Translations under genes and position numbers: made by a program
Part shown: positions 1-7,778 of the stretch, in pieces
How positions within the stretch are numbered: the first letter of the stretch is position 1
Layout of the letters: every line of letters begins with the position of its first letter
The notes under the pieces: model-generated
Databases searched by the model: none
What the model was told of the DNA's origin: nothing
The model's input: only the letters and a program-made list of their open reading frames with translations
From: Paraburkholderia phytofirmans OLGA172
GTDB taxonomy: Bacteria; Pseudomonadota; Gammaproteobacteria; Burkholderiales; Burkholderiaceae
DNA: 64,000 nucleotides
Direction: 5' to 3'
NCBI RefSeq assembly: GCF_001634365.1
Contig: NZ_CP014580.1
Location: 186,001 to 250,000, forward strand

Positions 1-17
1 CCGGACCGGAAAACCCC

Positions 18-599
18 ATGCACAAGTCAATTGCGTGCCTCGCCTCGCTCGTCGCCTGCATTGCCGGGTGCGCGCACAATCCGGCGGTCTCGCCGCATGC
101 GCAAGCGTCCCAGTCGGCATGTGTCGCGGGCCCGCCGATCGATCTGGAGCGGTACATGGGGCGGTGGTACGTGATCGCGGACACGCCGTTTCTGAGCGAG
201 CACGATTATGTCGGCAGCTATGATGAATGGTCACTGCGCAACGATGGAACAATCGACGATAAATATCTCGGCCGGCGTCACGGCTTCGATCAGCCAGCCA
301 CGGGAAGCAACTTCGTAGCAAAGGTGATGTCCGGAACTGGTAACACGAAATGGCGCGTCGGACTGATCTGGCCGTTCGAAGTGGTGGTCGTCATCGCGTA
401 TGTAGACCCCGAGTATCGTTACACGATCCGCTGCATGGCCGACGGGAACATGGTGTGGGTGCTCTCCCGCACACCGACGATGGATGAAGCCGTATACGCG
501 GACATGCTCGCCAGGCTTTCTGGCATGGGCTTCCATATTGACCGGCTACGCCGGGTTCCACAAAGCCCGGGGCAAATCGGTCTACCCGGTTTTCAGTGA
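18..599 (+). CDS. Lipocalin-family lipoprotein (Blc-like)
   Basis: 193 aa. The N-terminus is a lipoprotein signal peptide with a lipobox ending at Cys18 (I-A-G-C), so the mature protein should be anchored to a membrane, probably the outer one. The lipocalin signature G-R-W sits at about residues 48-50, followed by a beta-rich stretch and a C-terminal helix (about 150-175), as in bacterial lipocalins of the Blc type that bind fatty acids or lysophospholipids. The length fits the family. No FNR-like box is visible in front of it, but only 17 bases of upstream sequence are in the window. The ligand is unknown. Confidence 0.85.
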   Translation: MHKSIACLASLVACIAGCAHNPAVSPHAQASQSACVAGPPIDLERYMGRWYVIADTPFLSEHDYVGSYDEWSLRNDGTIDDKYLGRRHGFDQPATGSNFVAKVMSGTGNTKWRVGLIWPFEVVVVIAYVDPEYRYTIRCMADGNMVWVLSRTPTMDEAVYADMLARLSGMGFHIDRLRRVPQSPGQIGLPGFQ

Positions 600-814
600 G
601 GGGGTAAACGAAATAGGGTTCGCCAGGACGAAACGCGACGCGGAATCGTCCGATCAAGAGCGCGCCACTACTTCCCGCTGAGACCGGGCAAATCGGCGGA
701 CGGACTGCTTCAGCACCTTTCAGCCCGCTCAAGGTTTCCAGGCACGCGTCCCTAACAACTTAAGCGACGCGCATGAAACCGGCAACAAGCGCGGCGCCAG
801 CGAGGCTCGCCGCG

Positions 815-1465
815 TCAGCCGATCACAAGACGGTCGACAACAGCCTTCACGCCAGGCGTCGAACGCGCAGCCCCCGACACGATGGAACGCTCAATGGTCG
901 AACTGAGACGCCCCGAGAGGACCACCCTGCCGTCGTCGACTTCGACACCCACATGCTTCAACTCGCGATCGGTATGGCGCTGGATGGCTTTGCGGATGTT
1001 GTATTCGATGTCGAGCGGGGATGCCACGCCACGAATCCTGATGTTGTTCGTCACGCCAGTCACGCCGCGCATGTGGACGATATTTTTCTCGGCCATGTGA
1101 CTACGGTAACCATCCTCGACTTCTCCGCTCAATGTCACCCAACCCTTCTCGACCTTGATCTTGATCGCATGCTCTTCGAGACCCGCGATCCAGTCGAGAA
1201 CGGCGCTCACGCTCAAGGCAACGTCCTCGTCAGTGCGTTGTTCAGACTCGCGAAGTTTCACGTCGATGCCGACTACCACCGCGACGACACCGGCGATTCT
1301 GAGTGCGCACTTTTCAGCCGCGACCTTCTTCGCATAGTCCGGAACGTGTCCGGTGAGGGTAACGATGCCGTCCACCACGGCGACGCCTATCCCGTTTGCG
1401 TCGACGGCCGCGTTGCTCATTAGTTCGTCCTCTACTTCCTGCTTCAGTTGACTGTCCGACTTCAT
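815..1465 (-). CDS. BON-domain protein with three BON repeats
   Basis: 216 aa with no signal peptide. Three successive BON domains can be read at roughly residues 3-70, 78-145 and 148-215, each with the pattern of a hydrophobic strand, V-x-L-x-G-x-V and a following helix. BON domains are associated with membrane or envelope stress proteins (OsmY-like), but this copy lacks an export signal and may be cytoplasmic. The start is supported by GGAGG about 9 bases upstream. An FNR-like box lies about 146 bp upstream (1611-1624), so low-oxygen control is likely. The family is well supported; the exact role is unknown. Confidence 0.85.
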   Translation of the reverse strand: MKSDSQLKQEVEDELMSNAAVDANGIGVAVVDGIVTLTGHVPDYAKKVAAEKCALRIAGVVAVVVGIDVKLRESEQRTDEDVALSVSAVLDWIAGLEEHAIKIKVEKGWVTLSGEVEDGYRSHMAEKNIVHMRGVTGVTNNIRIRGVASPLDIEYNIRKAIQRHTDRELKHVGVEVDDGRVVLSGRLSSTIERSIVSGAARSTPGVKAVVDRLVIG

Positions 1466-1610
1466 GGAAGTTGTCCTCCAAAATGACCGCGCAGCGTAAC
1501 AGGAGGCTGCTGCGAGGTTGATTCAGCGCGGCAAGCATCCCGGGATGGCAATTCCTGTCCCAACGCATATGCGCCACATACTCAGCCTATTACGCCCCTG
1601 CACGATGCGA

Positions 1611-1624
1611 TTGATCGAGGTCAA
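1611..1624. promoter_or_regulatory. FNR-like box TTGATCGAGGTCAA
   Basis: One mismatch to TTGAT-N4-ATCAA. It lies about 146 bp upstream of the BON-protein start, inside a 275-bp gene-free stretch that otherwise shows nothing recognisable. Confidence 0.55.
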
Positions 1625-1740
1625 GCGTGACGCGATCGGATGGAATCCGCGCCCCAGGCGCGACCTCTATACGCTCACGACGATCAGGGCATCGCGACGC
1701 CGCAGTGACGGACGGTTCCGCAAGTGCAGAGCAGTTTTCA

Positions 1741-2355
1741 TCACACTCGCATCGAGCCGCGCAGCGTGCCGAAATCGGTGCGCGGCGGCCGCGTCGCCGT
1801 CACGGCGGCAGCGCTGAATTCAGGCCGTTCGTGCAGCGCCAGGATGCGTGCCTCGACCTCATGCGGGAAAGCATTCAGGCTGGCGTTATAGCGGTCGGCT
1901 GCCTCGTTGTATGCTTTTTGTGTGACGGCGACCTGCCTGTCAACCCCACCCAGTTGCCTGGACAGCGACCTGAAGCGCGGGTCTTTGTGAAAGGACCTGT
2001 CATTGTCGGACTCGACCAGAAGACGCGATAGCGCGTCGCCCAATTGCCGCTGTGCGATCTCAAACCGCTCGAAGGCAACCTGCTCCGCCAGCGCTCCCGG
2101 GGCTATCCGGATGCAATCCAGATCGGCTTGCGCGGCCGTCACTGCCGCGACAAGCGTATCGTTTCGATTCGGAGCGGTCTGCACCAGCATGATCAGATCC
2201 TTGGCGAGTTCGGCACGCTTCTCATACTGCAGAAGGACATCCTTCAGCGCGGCACTCACCTCGGTATCGTCCACCGGCACGTAGCGAGGCAGGCAGCCGC
2301 CCAGCAAAGCGACAGCGACGAGCGACATGACCGTCCATGCGATAATTTTCCTCAT
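1741..2355 (-). CDS. LemA-family lipoprotein
   Basis: 204 aa. A lipoprotein signal ends in L-G-G-C at Cys21. The rest is helical and matches the LemA pattern: an early segment of charged helix (YEKRAELAKDLI) and the family hallmark near the C-terminus, Y-N-x-A-x-x-x-Y-N-x-x-L-x-x-F-P at about residues 148-163. LemA proteins are membrane-anchored helical-bundle proteins of unclear function. It lies downstream of the phasin gene on the same strand with a gap of 64 bp, so it probably belongs to the CBS-BON/phasin transcript. The C-terminal tail after residue 180 is poorly conserved in appearance. Confidence 0.75.
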   Translation of the reverse strand: MRKIIAWTVMSLVAVALLGGCLPRYVPVDDTEVSAALKDVLLQYEKRAELAKDLIMLVQTAPNRNDTLVAAVTAAQADLDCIRIAPGALAEQVAFERFEIAQRQLGDALSRLLVESDNDRSFHKDPRFRSLSRQLGGVDRQVAVTQKAYNEAADRYNASLNAFPHEVEARILALHERPEFSAAAVTATRPPRTDFGTLRGSMRV

Positions 2356-2419
2356 GTATCAACCTTGATGCGTGTTAGCTCCGCCGGGCCGATTTGCGCA
2401 CGCGATATACCAAAGGCCG

Positions 2420-2926
2420 TTATTCCGTGCGCATCGGCTGTATCGTCTTCTTGTCTGGTCGCCCCTTTTTGCCTTCAGTGGTTACTGTTGCCGCATGCCC
2501 GGCGGCGGGTGCCAAGGGCATCGCCGGCTTTGCTGGCACATCGCAAGGCACCCGCGACTGAGTAGCAAGGCTGCCGAGCAGGTCTTCCGAGAAATGCGGC
2601 TGCCGGGCTGCGCAACCCGGTCGCTGCGATGCCGAATCCCGCTGAAGATCGCACATGATCTCGAAGAACTGCCGACAGTACGACTGTGTCTGGGCGAACT
2701 CGACCGGCGTGAGCAAAGTCGGCAGACAAAGCATTTCCGGCAGATTGTTCGCGACGCAAGTCCGGGCAAGCGCTTCCTGCGTTTCAGCGAGTCCGAACCG
2801 GATTGCCTGCAGATTCAACGCGGTCAGCCTCTCGAACGCGTCGCAGGACCGGGTGGTGATGGCGAACAGTTTGTCGAAGCCACTACTTTCCATGCTGAGC
2901 CATTGCTCGGGAATGAGCTGAGTCAT
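2420..2926 (-). CDS. Phasin-family PHB granule protein
   Basis: 168 aa. The N-terminal 110 residues carry the phasin pattern (F-D-K-L-F-A, then F-E-R-L-T-A-L-N-L-Q-A-I-R at about residues 32-44, and a later glutamine-rich amphipathic helix), which coats polyhydroxybutyrate granules. The C-terminal third is rich in proline, alanine and basic residues, which is typical of accessory phasins. GGAGG precedes the ATG. It follows the CBS-BON gene by 44 bp, so the two are likely co-transcribed from the box at 3783-3796. With phbB at 5508-6254 it points to PHB storage as an electron sink under low oxygen. Confidence 0.7.
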   Translation of the reverse strand: MTQLIPEQWLSMESSGFDKLFAITTRSCDAFERLTALNLQAIRFGLAETQEALARTCVANNLPEMLCLPTLLTPVEFAQTQSYCRQFFEIMCDLQRDSASQRPGCAARQPHFSEDLLGSLATQSRVPCDVPAKPAMPLAPAAGHAATVTTEGKKGRPDKKTIQPMRTE

Positions 2927-2970
2927 GACGCCTCCAATCCTGAATGCCGAACCGTTTCGGCCGCTGTCTG

Positions 2971-3660
2971 CTAAATGCCTGGCATCACCGGATAAGGCTC
3001 AGTGTGATCCTCCACGCGCTTGACGCCGGGTATGTTTTGCGCCGCCACACGAACCGCGTCGACGACTTCCTTCGAATGAAAGATGCCCCACAGATGCACG
3101 ACTCCGCTGGTAACCACGATATTGCGTCCGGCAAAGCTCCACTTCCGGCCCGCCAGTTCGCCCATCAACATGGCGCGAATCTCGGCGTCCGAGAGCGTCA
3201 CATCCGTTGACGGCTCGTCCGGTACGCTCGCCAGCGCCTGTACAAGATTGGCGCGGCTCACGATGCCCACGAGCTGCGACGCTTTCATCACGGGAACGCG
3301 TTTGATGCGCCGCGTCTCGAGAATGCCGGCCACTTCGCCGAGCGGTGTTTCGGGCTGAACGCTCACCACGCCGGGGGTCATCACGTCGCGCACTTTCACC
3401 GCATGGGTCTTGATGTAATCTCGTGCTTCGTGGCTCGCGGACCAGAGATCGAGCCACGAAGTTCGCGTGCGCTCCTCGGTGCCGATTTCGCTGCGGCGAA
3501 GCAGATCACCTTCGCTGATCATGCCGACGACACGGCCGTCCGGATCCAGGACCGGTGCGCCACTAATGCCGTTGTCGATAAAAACTCTGGCGACCTCTCG
3601 CACCGTCATCTCGGGTGTGACCGATATGACATTGCTGGTCATGACATCTGATGCGCGCAT
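2971..3660 (-). CDS. CBS-pair plus BON domain protein
   Basis: 229 aa. Two CBS domains (about residues 7-60 and 92-148) contain the motif DVMT at each start (V-x-D-V-M-T-P), a module that senses adenosine nucleotides. A BON domain follows at about 155-222. This architecture is common in proteobacterial stress loci, where it is thought to read energy charge; its target is not known. AGGAGG lies 8 bases ahead of the ATG. It is the first gene of a likely CBS-phasin-LemA transcript, with an FNR-like box about 123 bp upstream. Confidence 0.85.
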   Translation of the reverse strand: MRASDVMTSNVISVTPEMTVREVARVFIDNGISGAPVLDPDGRVVGMISEGDLLRRSEIGTEERTRTSWLDLWSASHEARDYIKTHAVKVRDVMTPGVVSVQPETPLGEVAGILETRRIKRVPVMKASQLVGIVSRANLVQALASVPDEPSTDVTLSDAEIRAMLMGELAGRKWSFAGRNIVVTSGVVHLWGIFHSKEVVDAVRVAAQNIPGVKRVEDHTEPYPVMPGI

Positions 3661-3782
3661 GGTAAGCCTCCTGAACAGTTAGGACCTTGAATTCGTGGGA
3701 CCGGCCCGTCTCGATGGTCAGTATCCGGACGCCGGCAAGCCCTCGTGTGGTTTGAGATTAGGCCGGCACGGCGTCCTGTCGT

Positions 3783-3796
3783 TTGACATGGATCAT
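3783..3796. promoter_or_regulatory. FNR-like box TTGACATGGATCAT
   Basis: Two mismatches to TTGAT-N4-ATCAA. It lies about 123 bp upstream of the CBS-BON start, in the non-coding gap between that gene and the 88-aa protein gene. Confidence 0.5.
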
Positions 3797-3880
3797 CTCG
3801 AAGGCCGTTGCGTGCGCCTGTCGATCCATCTGCTGTGACAACGCCTTGCGAAGTGATAGACAGGGAGCGTGTGACAGACA

Positions 3881-4147
3881 TCACTCCGGCCCAACGGCCG
3901 ATTCGTGCGGCTGAATCGAAAATGTGTTCGACATTTTGAGCCTCACCCACTCCATGCCTTCGCGCAAACCGCCAAGCACGGCTTCGCGCTCCGTGGGAAA
4001 TACATTGCTGTGGATGAACTCATGTTTGAAGATTCCCTCTGGCGTGTGATGGCTGAACTGGATCGAGCAATTGAAGCCGCCTGCTGTGCGATGTGTGGTT
4101 GCGGCGACTGACCAGTCGCCGTCGCTCACGTTACCCGAGATTGTCAT
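3881..4147 (-). CDS. Small hypothetical protein (88 aa)
   Basis: 88 aa, soluble, not recognised. It has an N-terminal beta-like half (residues 10-48, with a T-P-E-G-I-F-K-H-E-F segment) and a C-terminal helix (E-A-V-L-G-G-L-R-E-G-M-E-W-V). GGGAG precedes the ATG. It starts 51 bp after the alcohol dehydrogenase stop on the same strand, so it is probably the second gene of that transcript. The 86-aa protein at 52489-52746 shows the same layout (beta half, then a terminal helix with E-x-x-L-G-x-x-x-G) and may be a distant paralog. No function is proposed. Confidence 0.65.
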   Translation of the reverse strand: MTISGNVSDGDWSVAATTHRTAGGFNCSIQFSHHTPEGIFKHEFIHSNVFPTEREAVLGGLREGMEWVRLKMSNTFSIQPHESAVGPE

Positions 4148-4198
4148 GAGTCGCTCCCTGTTGATGCGTCGTCATCGCGGATCGAGTCTTCTCAACGG

Positions 4199-5239
4199 CT
4201 AGGACACCTCGATGATGACTTTCAGCGCATGCGTCTCGGCCGCGCGGCCGAAAGTGTCGTAAGCACCTGCCACATCGTCGAGGTGGAAGCGGTGCGTGAC
4301 CAGCCGCGCCGGGTCGATGCGGCCCGATCGGACGGTTTTGAGCAGCATCGGCGTGCTCACGGTATCGACGAGACGCGTCGTGATCGCGATGTTGCGATCC
4401 CACAGTTTTTCAAGGTACAGATCGGCTTTCACGCCGTGCACGCCGACGTTCGCAATCACGCCGCCGGGCGCAATGAGCGCCTCGCACAACTCGAATGTAG
4501 CCGGTATGCCGACCGCCTCGATCGCGCAATCGACCCCCGTCTGCTCCGTCAACGCCATTACAGCGGCAACTGGATCGGCGTGGCCGTTATTGATGCAGGC
4601 GGTGGCGCCAAAGCGCTTCGCCACTTCAAGTCGGTTCGCATCGTGGTCGATCATCACGATCTGCGCCGGCGAATAGAACTGTGCGGTCAGCAGTGCAGCG
4701 AGTCCGATCGGGCCTGCCCCGACAATTGCCACCGTGCTGCCCGGTTGCACCTTGCCGTTCAGCACGCCGCATTCGAAGCCGGTGGGCAGGATGTCCGAAA
4801 GCATCACGAGCGCGTCTTCATCGGCGCCGGCCGGAATCGGATACAGACTCGTCTCGGCATGAGGAATGCGCACGAATTCAGCCTGGGTGCCGTCGATCTT
4901 GTTGCCGAGAATCCAGCCGCCGGTGGTGCAATGCGAATATATGCCGCGCCGGCAGTAGTCGCATTTACCACACGACGAAATGCATGAAATCAGCACCCTG
5001 TCGCCCGGTTTGAACGCCGACACCGCCGCGCCGACTTCCTGCACGATGCCTACCCCCTCGTGGCCCAGAATGCGCCCCGGCTCACAAGTCGGCACATCGC
5101 CCTTCAGAATATGCAGATCCGTGCCGCAAATCGTGGTGCGCGTCATCTTGACGATCGCGTCGCCAGGTGCGGCGAGCTTGGGAATGGGCCGTTCGTCGAG
5201 CGATTTCTTGCCCGGACCGTGGTACACAAGCGCTTTCAT
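4199..5239 (-). CDS. Zinc-dependent alcohol dehydrogenase
   Basis: 346 aa, medium-chain dehydrogenase. The catalytic zinc region (C-G-T-D near residue 38 and G-H-E-G-V-G near 60), the four-cysteine structural zinc loop (C-x-x-C-x-x-C-x7-C, about 90-104) and the Rossmann motif G-A-G-P-I-G (about 170) are all visible. It should interconvert an alcohol and an aldehyde or ketone using NAD(P)H; the substrate cannot be told. The frame stays open upstream, but ATG at 5239 is preceded by GGAGG at good distance, and an FNR-like box sits 71 bp further up. Likely role: reoxidising reduced cofactor when oxygen is scarce. Confidence 0.9.
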   Translation of the reverse strand: MKALVYHGPGKKSLDERPIPKLAAPGDAIVKMTRTTICGTDLHILKGDVPTCEPGRILGHEGVGIVQEVGAAVSAFKPGDRVLISCISSCGKCDYCRRGIYSHCTTGGWILGNKIDGTQAEFVRIPHAETSLYPIPAGADEDALVMLSDILPTGFECGVLNGKVQPGSTVAIVGAGPIGLAALLTAQFYSPAQIVMIDHDANRLEVAKRFGATACINNGHADPVAAVMALTEQTGVDCAIEAVGIPATFELCEALIAPGGVIANVGVHGVKADLYLEKLWDRNIAITTRLVDTVSTPMLLKTVRSGRIDPARLVTHRFHLDDVAGAYDTFGRAAETHALKVIIEVS

Positions 5240-5309
5240 AGGGGTTGCCTCCGTTGATTGAAACGAGCCTGCTGTACGATCGACTTTAGGCTGGCTCACG
5301 CAGCGCCGA

Positions 5310-5323
5310 TTGACATGAATCAA
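5310..5323. promoter_or_regulatory. FNR-like box TTGACATGAATCAA
   Basis: One mismatch (C for T in the left half-site). It is centred about 77 bp upstream of the alcohol dehydrogenase ATG, a distance fitting FNR class II activation with a short leader. Confidence 0.7.
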
Positions 5324-5469
5324 GCGATACGCACCGGCGCTCACGCAGCGGAATGAATGTCCCCCATCAATTTCCACCAACCGCGCGCATTTATGCTGGA
5401 CGAGCCCTCATTGCTAGCGGGGCCGATTATCTCTCTTCGCCACCTCTCCGGCCGCGGCATACTTGATTG

Positions 5470-5507
5470 AAGACGCGGGAGGGCCTGCTCCGCCCCCTCC
5501 CCGTCTT
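5470..5507 (-). terminator. Strong hairpin just after phbB
   Basis: Arms AAGACG-GGGAGGG (5470-5483, one bulged C) and CCCTCCC-CGTCTT (5495-5507) enclose an 11-base loop immediately beyond the phbB stop. There is no clear T-run on the minus strand, so it may be a terminator or a 3' stabilising stem. Confidence 0.45.
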
Positions 5508-6254
5508 TCAGCCCATGTGCATGCCACCATTGATCGCGAAGTTCGCGCCTGTGACGAAGCCCGCATCGTCAGAACAGAGAAACGCGATCAGCGCAGCGAC
5601 TTCGTCGGGCTGTCCGAGCCGGCCCACCGGAATCTGCGGCAGGATCCTCGTCTCCATCACGTCCTTCGGCACGGCCGCGGTCATCGCGGTTTCGAGGTAG
5701 CCAGGCGATACGGTGTTGACCGTCACGCCGTGTTTCGCGACTTCCAGCGCCAGCGACATGGTAAAGCCGTGAATCCCGGCCTTGGCCGCCGCGTAATTGG
5801 TCTGCCCGAAAGCGCCGCGCTCACCGTTCACCGAGCCGATATTGACGACGCGCCCGAAGCCTTGCGCAATCATTCCGCCGAGCAAGGGCTTGGTCATATT
5901 GAACAGCGCGTCGAGATCGGTGCGCAGCACGGCATCCCAGTCGTCCTTGTTCATTTTGGCAAAGGTCGAATCGCGCGTGATGCCGGCATTGTTGACGAGA
6001 ACGTCGACCGAACCAAATTCATTCAGGACGCGCTCGGCGCAATGTGCGCACGAGTCGAAACTGGTCACGTCTGCTTCGTAGGCGTGGAAACGGCGGCCGG
6101 CGTCGCGTTCGCGCATGACCCAGGTTGCGACGTGGTCGTTGCGTTCGGAATGCGACATGGCGACAACCATACCGGCATCGTGCAAGCGCCGGCTGATGGC
6201 GGCGCCGAGCCCCCCCATGCCACCGGTGATGAAAGCAACGCGCTTAACCGGCAT
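5508..6254 (-). CDS. phbB: Acetoacetyl-CoA reductase (PHB synthesis)
   Basis: 248 aa short-chain dehydrogenase. The cofactor motif T-G-G-x-G-G-x-G-A-A is at about residues 8-17, N-N-A-G near 86, and the catalytic Ser and Y-x-x-x-K are in the segment N-I-G-S-V-N-G...T-N-Y-A-A-A-K (about 137-155). The sequence is a close fit to PhbB/PhaB, which reduces acetoacetyl-CoA to (R)-3-hydroxybutyryl-CoA with NADPH. AAGGAG precedes the ATG at 6254; the frame stays open 15 codons further up. A perfect FNR box lies 181 bp upstream. As part of this island it would divert reducing power into storage polymer. Confidence 0.9.
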   Translation of the reverse strand: MPVKRVAFITGGMGGLGAAISRRLHDAGMVVAMSHSERNDHVATWVMRERDAGRRFHAYEADVTSFDSCAHCAERVLNEFGSVDVLVNNAGITRDSTFAKMNKDDWDAVLRTDLDALFNMTKPLLGGMIAQGFGRVVNIGSVNGERGAFGQTNYAAAKAGIHGFTMSLALEVAKHGVTVNTVSPGYLETAMTAAVPKDVMETRILPQIPVGRLGQPDEVAALIAFLCSDDAGFVTGANFAINGGMHMG

Positions 6255-6434
6255 GGTGTTCTCCTTGTGCGAGTTCCAGGTTCGCTCGATACGCATCAAA
6301 CTGCGCGGTGCGTTCAGTTGCCATGGTGCCCCTCCAGTCGTGGCCAGATGAATGACATATGCGCCGCGTGGCTATCTCGCGGTCGAGTTCGCAGCAGCAG
6401 CCTGTTCAATGTACGCGGCGCTCCCAGAGACCGA

Positions 6435-6448
6435 TTGATGTGTATCAA
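6435..6448. promoter_or_regulatory. Perfect FNR box TTGATGTGTATCAA
   Basis: Exact TTGAT-N4-ATCAA. It lies between the USP stop (6511) and phbB (ATG 6254), pointing to oxygen control of phbB with a long leader. Confidence 0.75.
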
Positions 6449-6510
6449 GCGTGCGACGCTCCGCGGAGAATGTCGAATTCGAACGGCCAGCGCGCCTTCC
6501 TGAACGACAT

Positions 6511-6969
6511 TCAGGCACCGGTCCATGTTTCCCTGATCAGCAATACGGGACACGTCGATTGCCGCAGGAAACGCTCCGCGACACTGCCGATCACCATGCG
6601 TCGCATGCCGCGTCGCCCATGCGTGCCCATCACGACAAGCTCGGCGCGGAGCCGGGAGGCGCAGCGAGCGAGGCAACTTGCAACATCCTCGCCGATGCCT
6701 TGCGTCTCGATGATCTCGGAATCACCCACGACGTCGAGCGCCTGCATCTTTGCGCAAGCCTCGTCGAGGAACCGGCGTCCTACCTGCCGCGCCGTGTCGG
6801 TCAGCAGATGTGGATCGCAGGCACCCGCATACGTGAACGCGGCAGACTGGTCCAGCACGTGGACAGCCGTCAGCTTGCCGCCCGACAGTTTGGCGATCCG
6901 GATCGCCTCGTTCACCGCATACTTCGACGCTTCACTCCCGTCCACTGCCACCAGAATATTTGCGTACAT
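6511..6969 (-). CDS. Universal stress protein (single domain)
   Basis: 152 aa UspA-type protein. It begins M-Y-A-N-I-L-V-A-V-D-G-S and ends with the ATP-binding signature G-T-H-G-R-R-G-x(2)-R-x(3)-G-S-V-A-E at about residues 117-135, so it should bind ATP (UspFG class). GGAGG precedes the ATG. It lies 74 bp downstream of the hibernation-factor-like gene on the same strand. The same pair, in the same order, recurs at 45840-46685. USPs of this kind are typical of low-oxygen survival regulons. Confidence 0.92.
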   Translation of the reverse strand: MYANILVAVDGSEASKYAVNEAIRIAKLSGGKLTAVHVLDQSAAFTYAGACDPHLLTDTARQVGRRFLDEACAKMQALDVVGDSEIIETQGIGEDVASCLARCASRLRAELVVMGTHGRRGMRRMVIGSVAERFLRQSTCPVLLIRETWTGA

Positions 6970-7043
6970 GACTCCCTCCTAGAGGAGTATCGGGAAGAAC
7001 AGGCCTCGCGCTGCAACGGACGCAGGCTTGCCCGGCACCGCGT

Positions 7044-7379
7044 TTAGACCGGGTGTCGGTTGAGTTTCCGCTCAGCGACATCAAATGCGGCCCGTACCGC
7101 CATGTTTGGATCGGCGTTCGAGCAATGCTCGATCGGCACGAGATCGCCGTTACGCATGATAAGGTCGAGCCGTGCGTCAAAAACCGGACAGCGGATATCG
7201 GTGGCAGGCGCGCCGGCCCGGGCACCGCCCGGCCGTTCACGAATAGCCTCGATCGCCAGGTGGCAACCCGCGATAGACCTGCTGAACCGTTCGAGGCGCA
7301 CCAGCTGTGTCGCCGCCTCGCCCTCAATCTGCGACGTCCCGGCAAAGCCGAGGTAGACGATTTGCATGCTGACACCCAT
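7044..7379 (-). CDS. HPF/RaiA-like ribosome-associated protein
   Basis: 111 aa. It begins M-G-V-S-M-Q-I-V-Y-L-G-F, then R-L-E-R-F with a following helix, Y/F-D-A-R-L-D-L, and closes with A-V-R-A-A-F-D-V-A-E-R-K-L. This beta-alpha-beta-alpha plan, with the A-x-D-x-A-x-x-x-L end, resembles ribosome hibernation factors of the HPF/YfiA family. The match is from pattern only and is the least secure part of the call. The frame is open 62 codons further up, but GGGAG lies just before ATG 7379 and its paralog at 46359-46685 starts at the same point. An insert near residue 60 (G-G-A-R-A-G-A) is absent from the paralog. Confidence 0.6.
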   Translation of the reverse strand: MGVSMQIVYLGFAGTSQIEGEAATQLVRLERFSRSIAGCHLAIEAIRERPGGARAGAPATDIRCPVFDARLDLIMRNGDLVPIEHCSNADPNMAVRAAFDVAERKLNRHPV

Positions 7380-7778
7380 CTCTGCTCTCCCAGACGTGCC
7401 GCGATTTCTCTGGTGAGGCCGGCTCCTTTTCGCGACGTCAGGAAGATCGGCGGTACATCGTTGCCGGCAGCGTCCAACGACGCTGCCGCTCCCACCGCTT
7501 CTTTGCGGATTTTCTGATTCATTCGCCGAGCGCGCGTGGGCGCTCTGGCGTACATCTCTTCGCATTCACGTCTGCCCAGTAGCGACGTACGACTGACGGC
7601 ATGATTGAATAATCGGCGCGAACGGCGTGGGGCAATTGACTTGTGTCAACGCATTTGCAAGCTGCGCGCCGGGCTGCCACACGTTCCGAGCCCTGAGCCT
7701 GCTGTCCGCAAACGGCGTAAGCTAGGAGGGTTATGCTGTTCCGCCGACCGTCCGGTGGTCTGTAACGTTCGTCAGGAG
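7380..7778. other. Divergent intergenic region
   Basis: About 400 bp between the hibernation-like gene (minus) and the orphan kinase (plus). It holds one FNR-like box (7636-7649). A minus-strand frame beginning M-N-Q-K-I-R-K-E at 7522 stays open, but it runs through the hibernation gene out of frame, so I do not call it. Confidence 0.5.
7636..7649. promoter_or_regulatory. FNR-like box TTGACTTGTGTCAA
   Basis: Symmetric with one change in each half-site (C and G). It lies 130 bp upstream of the kinase start and 257 bp upstream of the hibernation-like gene, so it could serve either. Confidence 0.6.

Noticed and set aside
2348..2372. ATCAA-N2-TTGAT palindrome near the LemA start
   Set aside because: The half-sites are in the reverse order for FNR; it is at the translation start, so likely coincidence.
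5463..6503. 346-codon plus-strand frame over phbB
   Set aside because: Antisense shadow of the acetoacetyl-CoA reductase; no recognisable domain.
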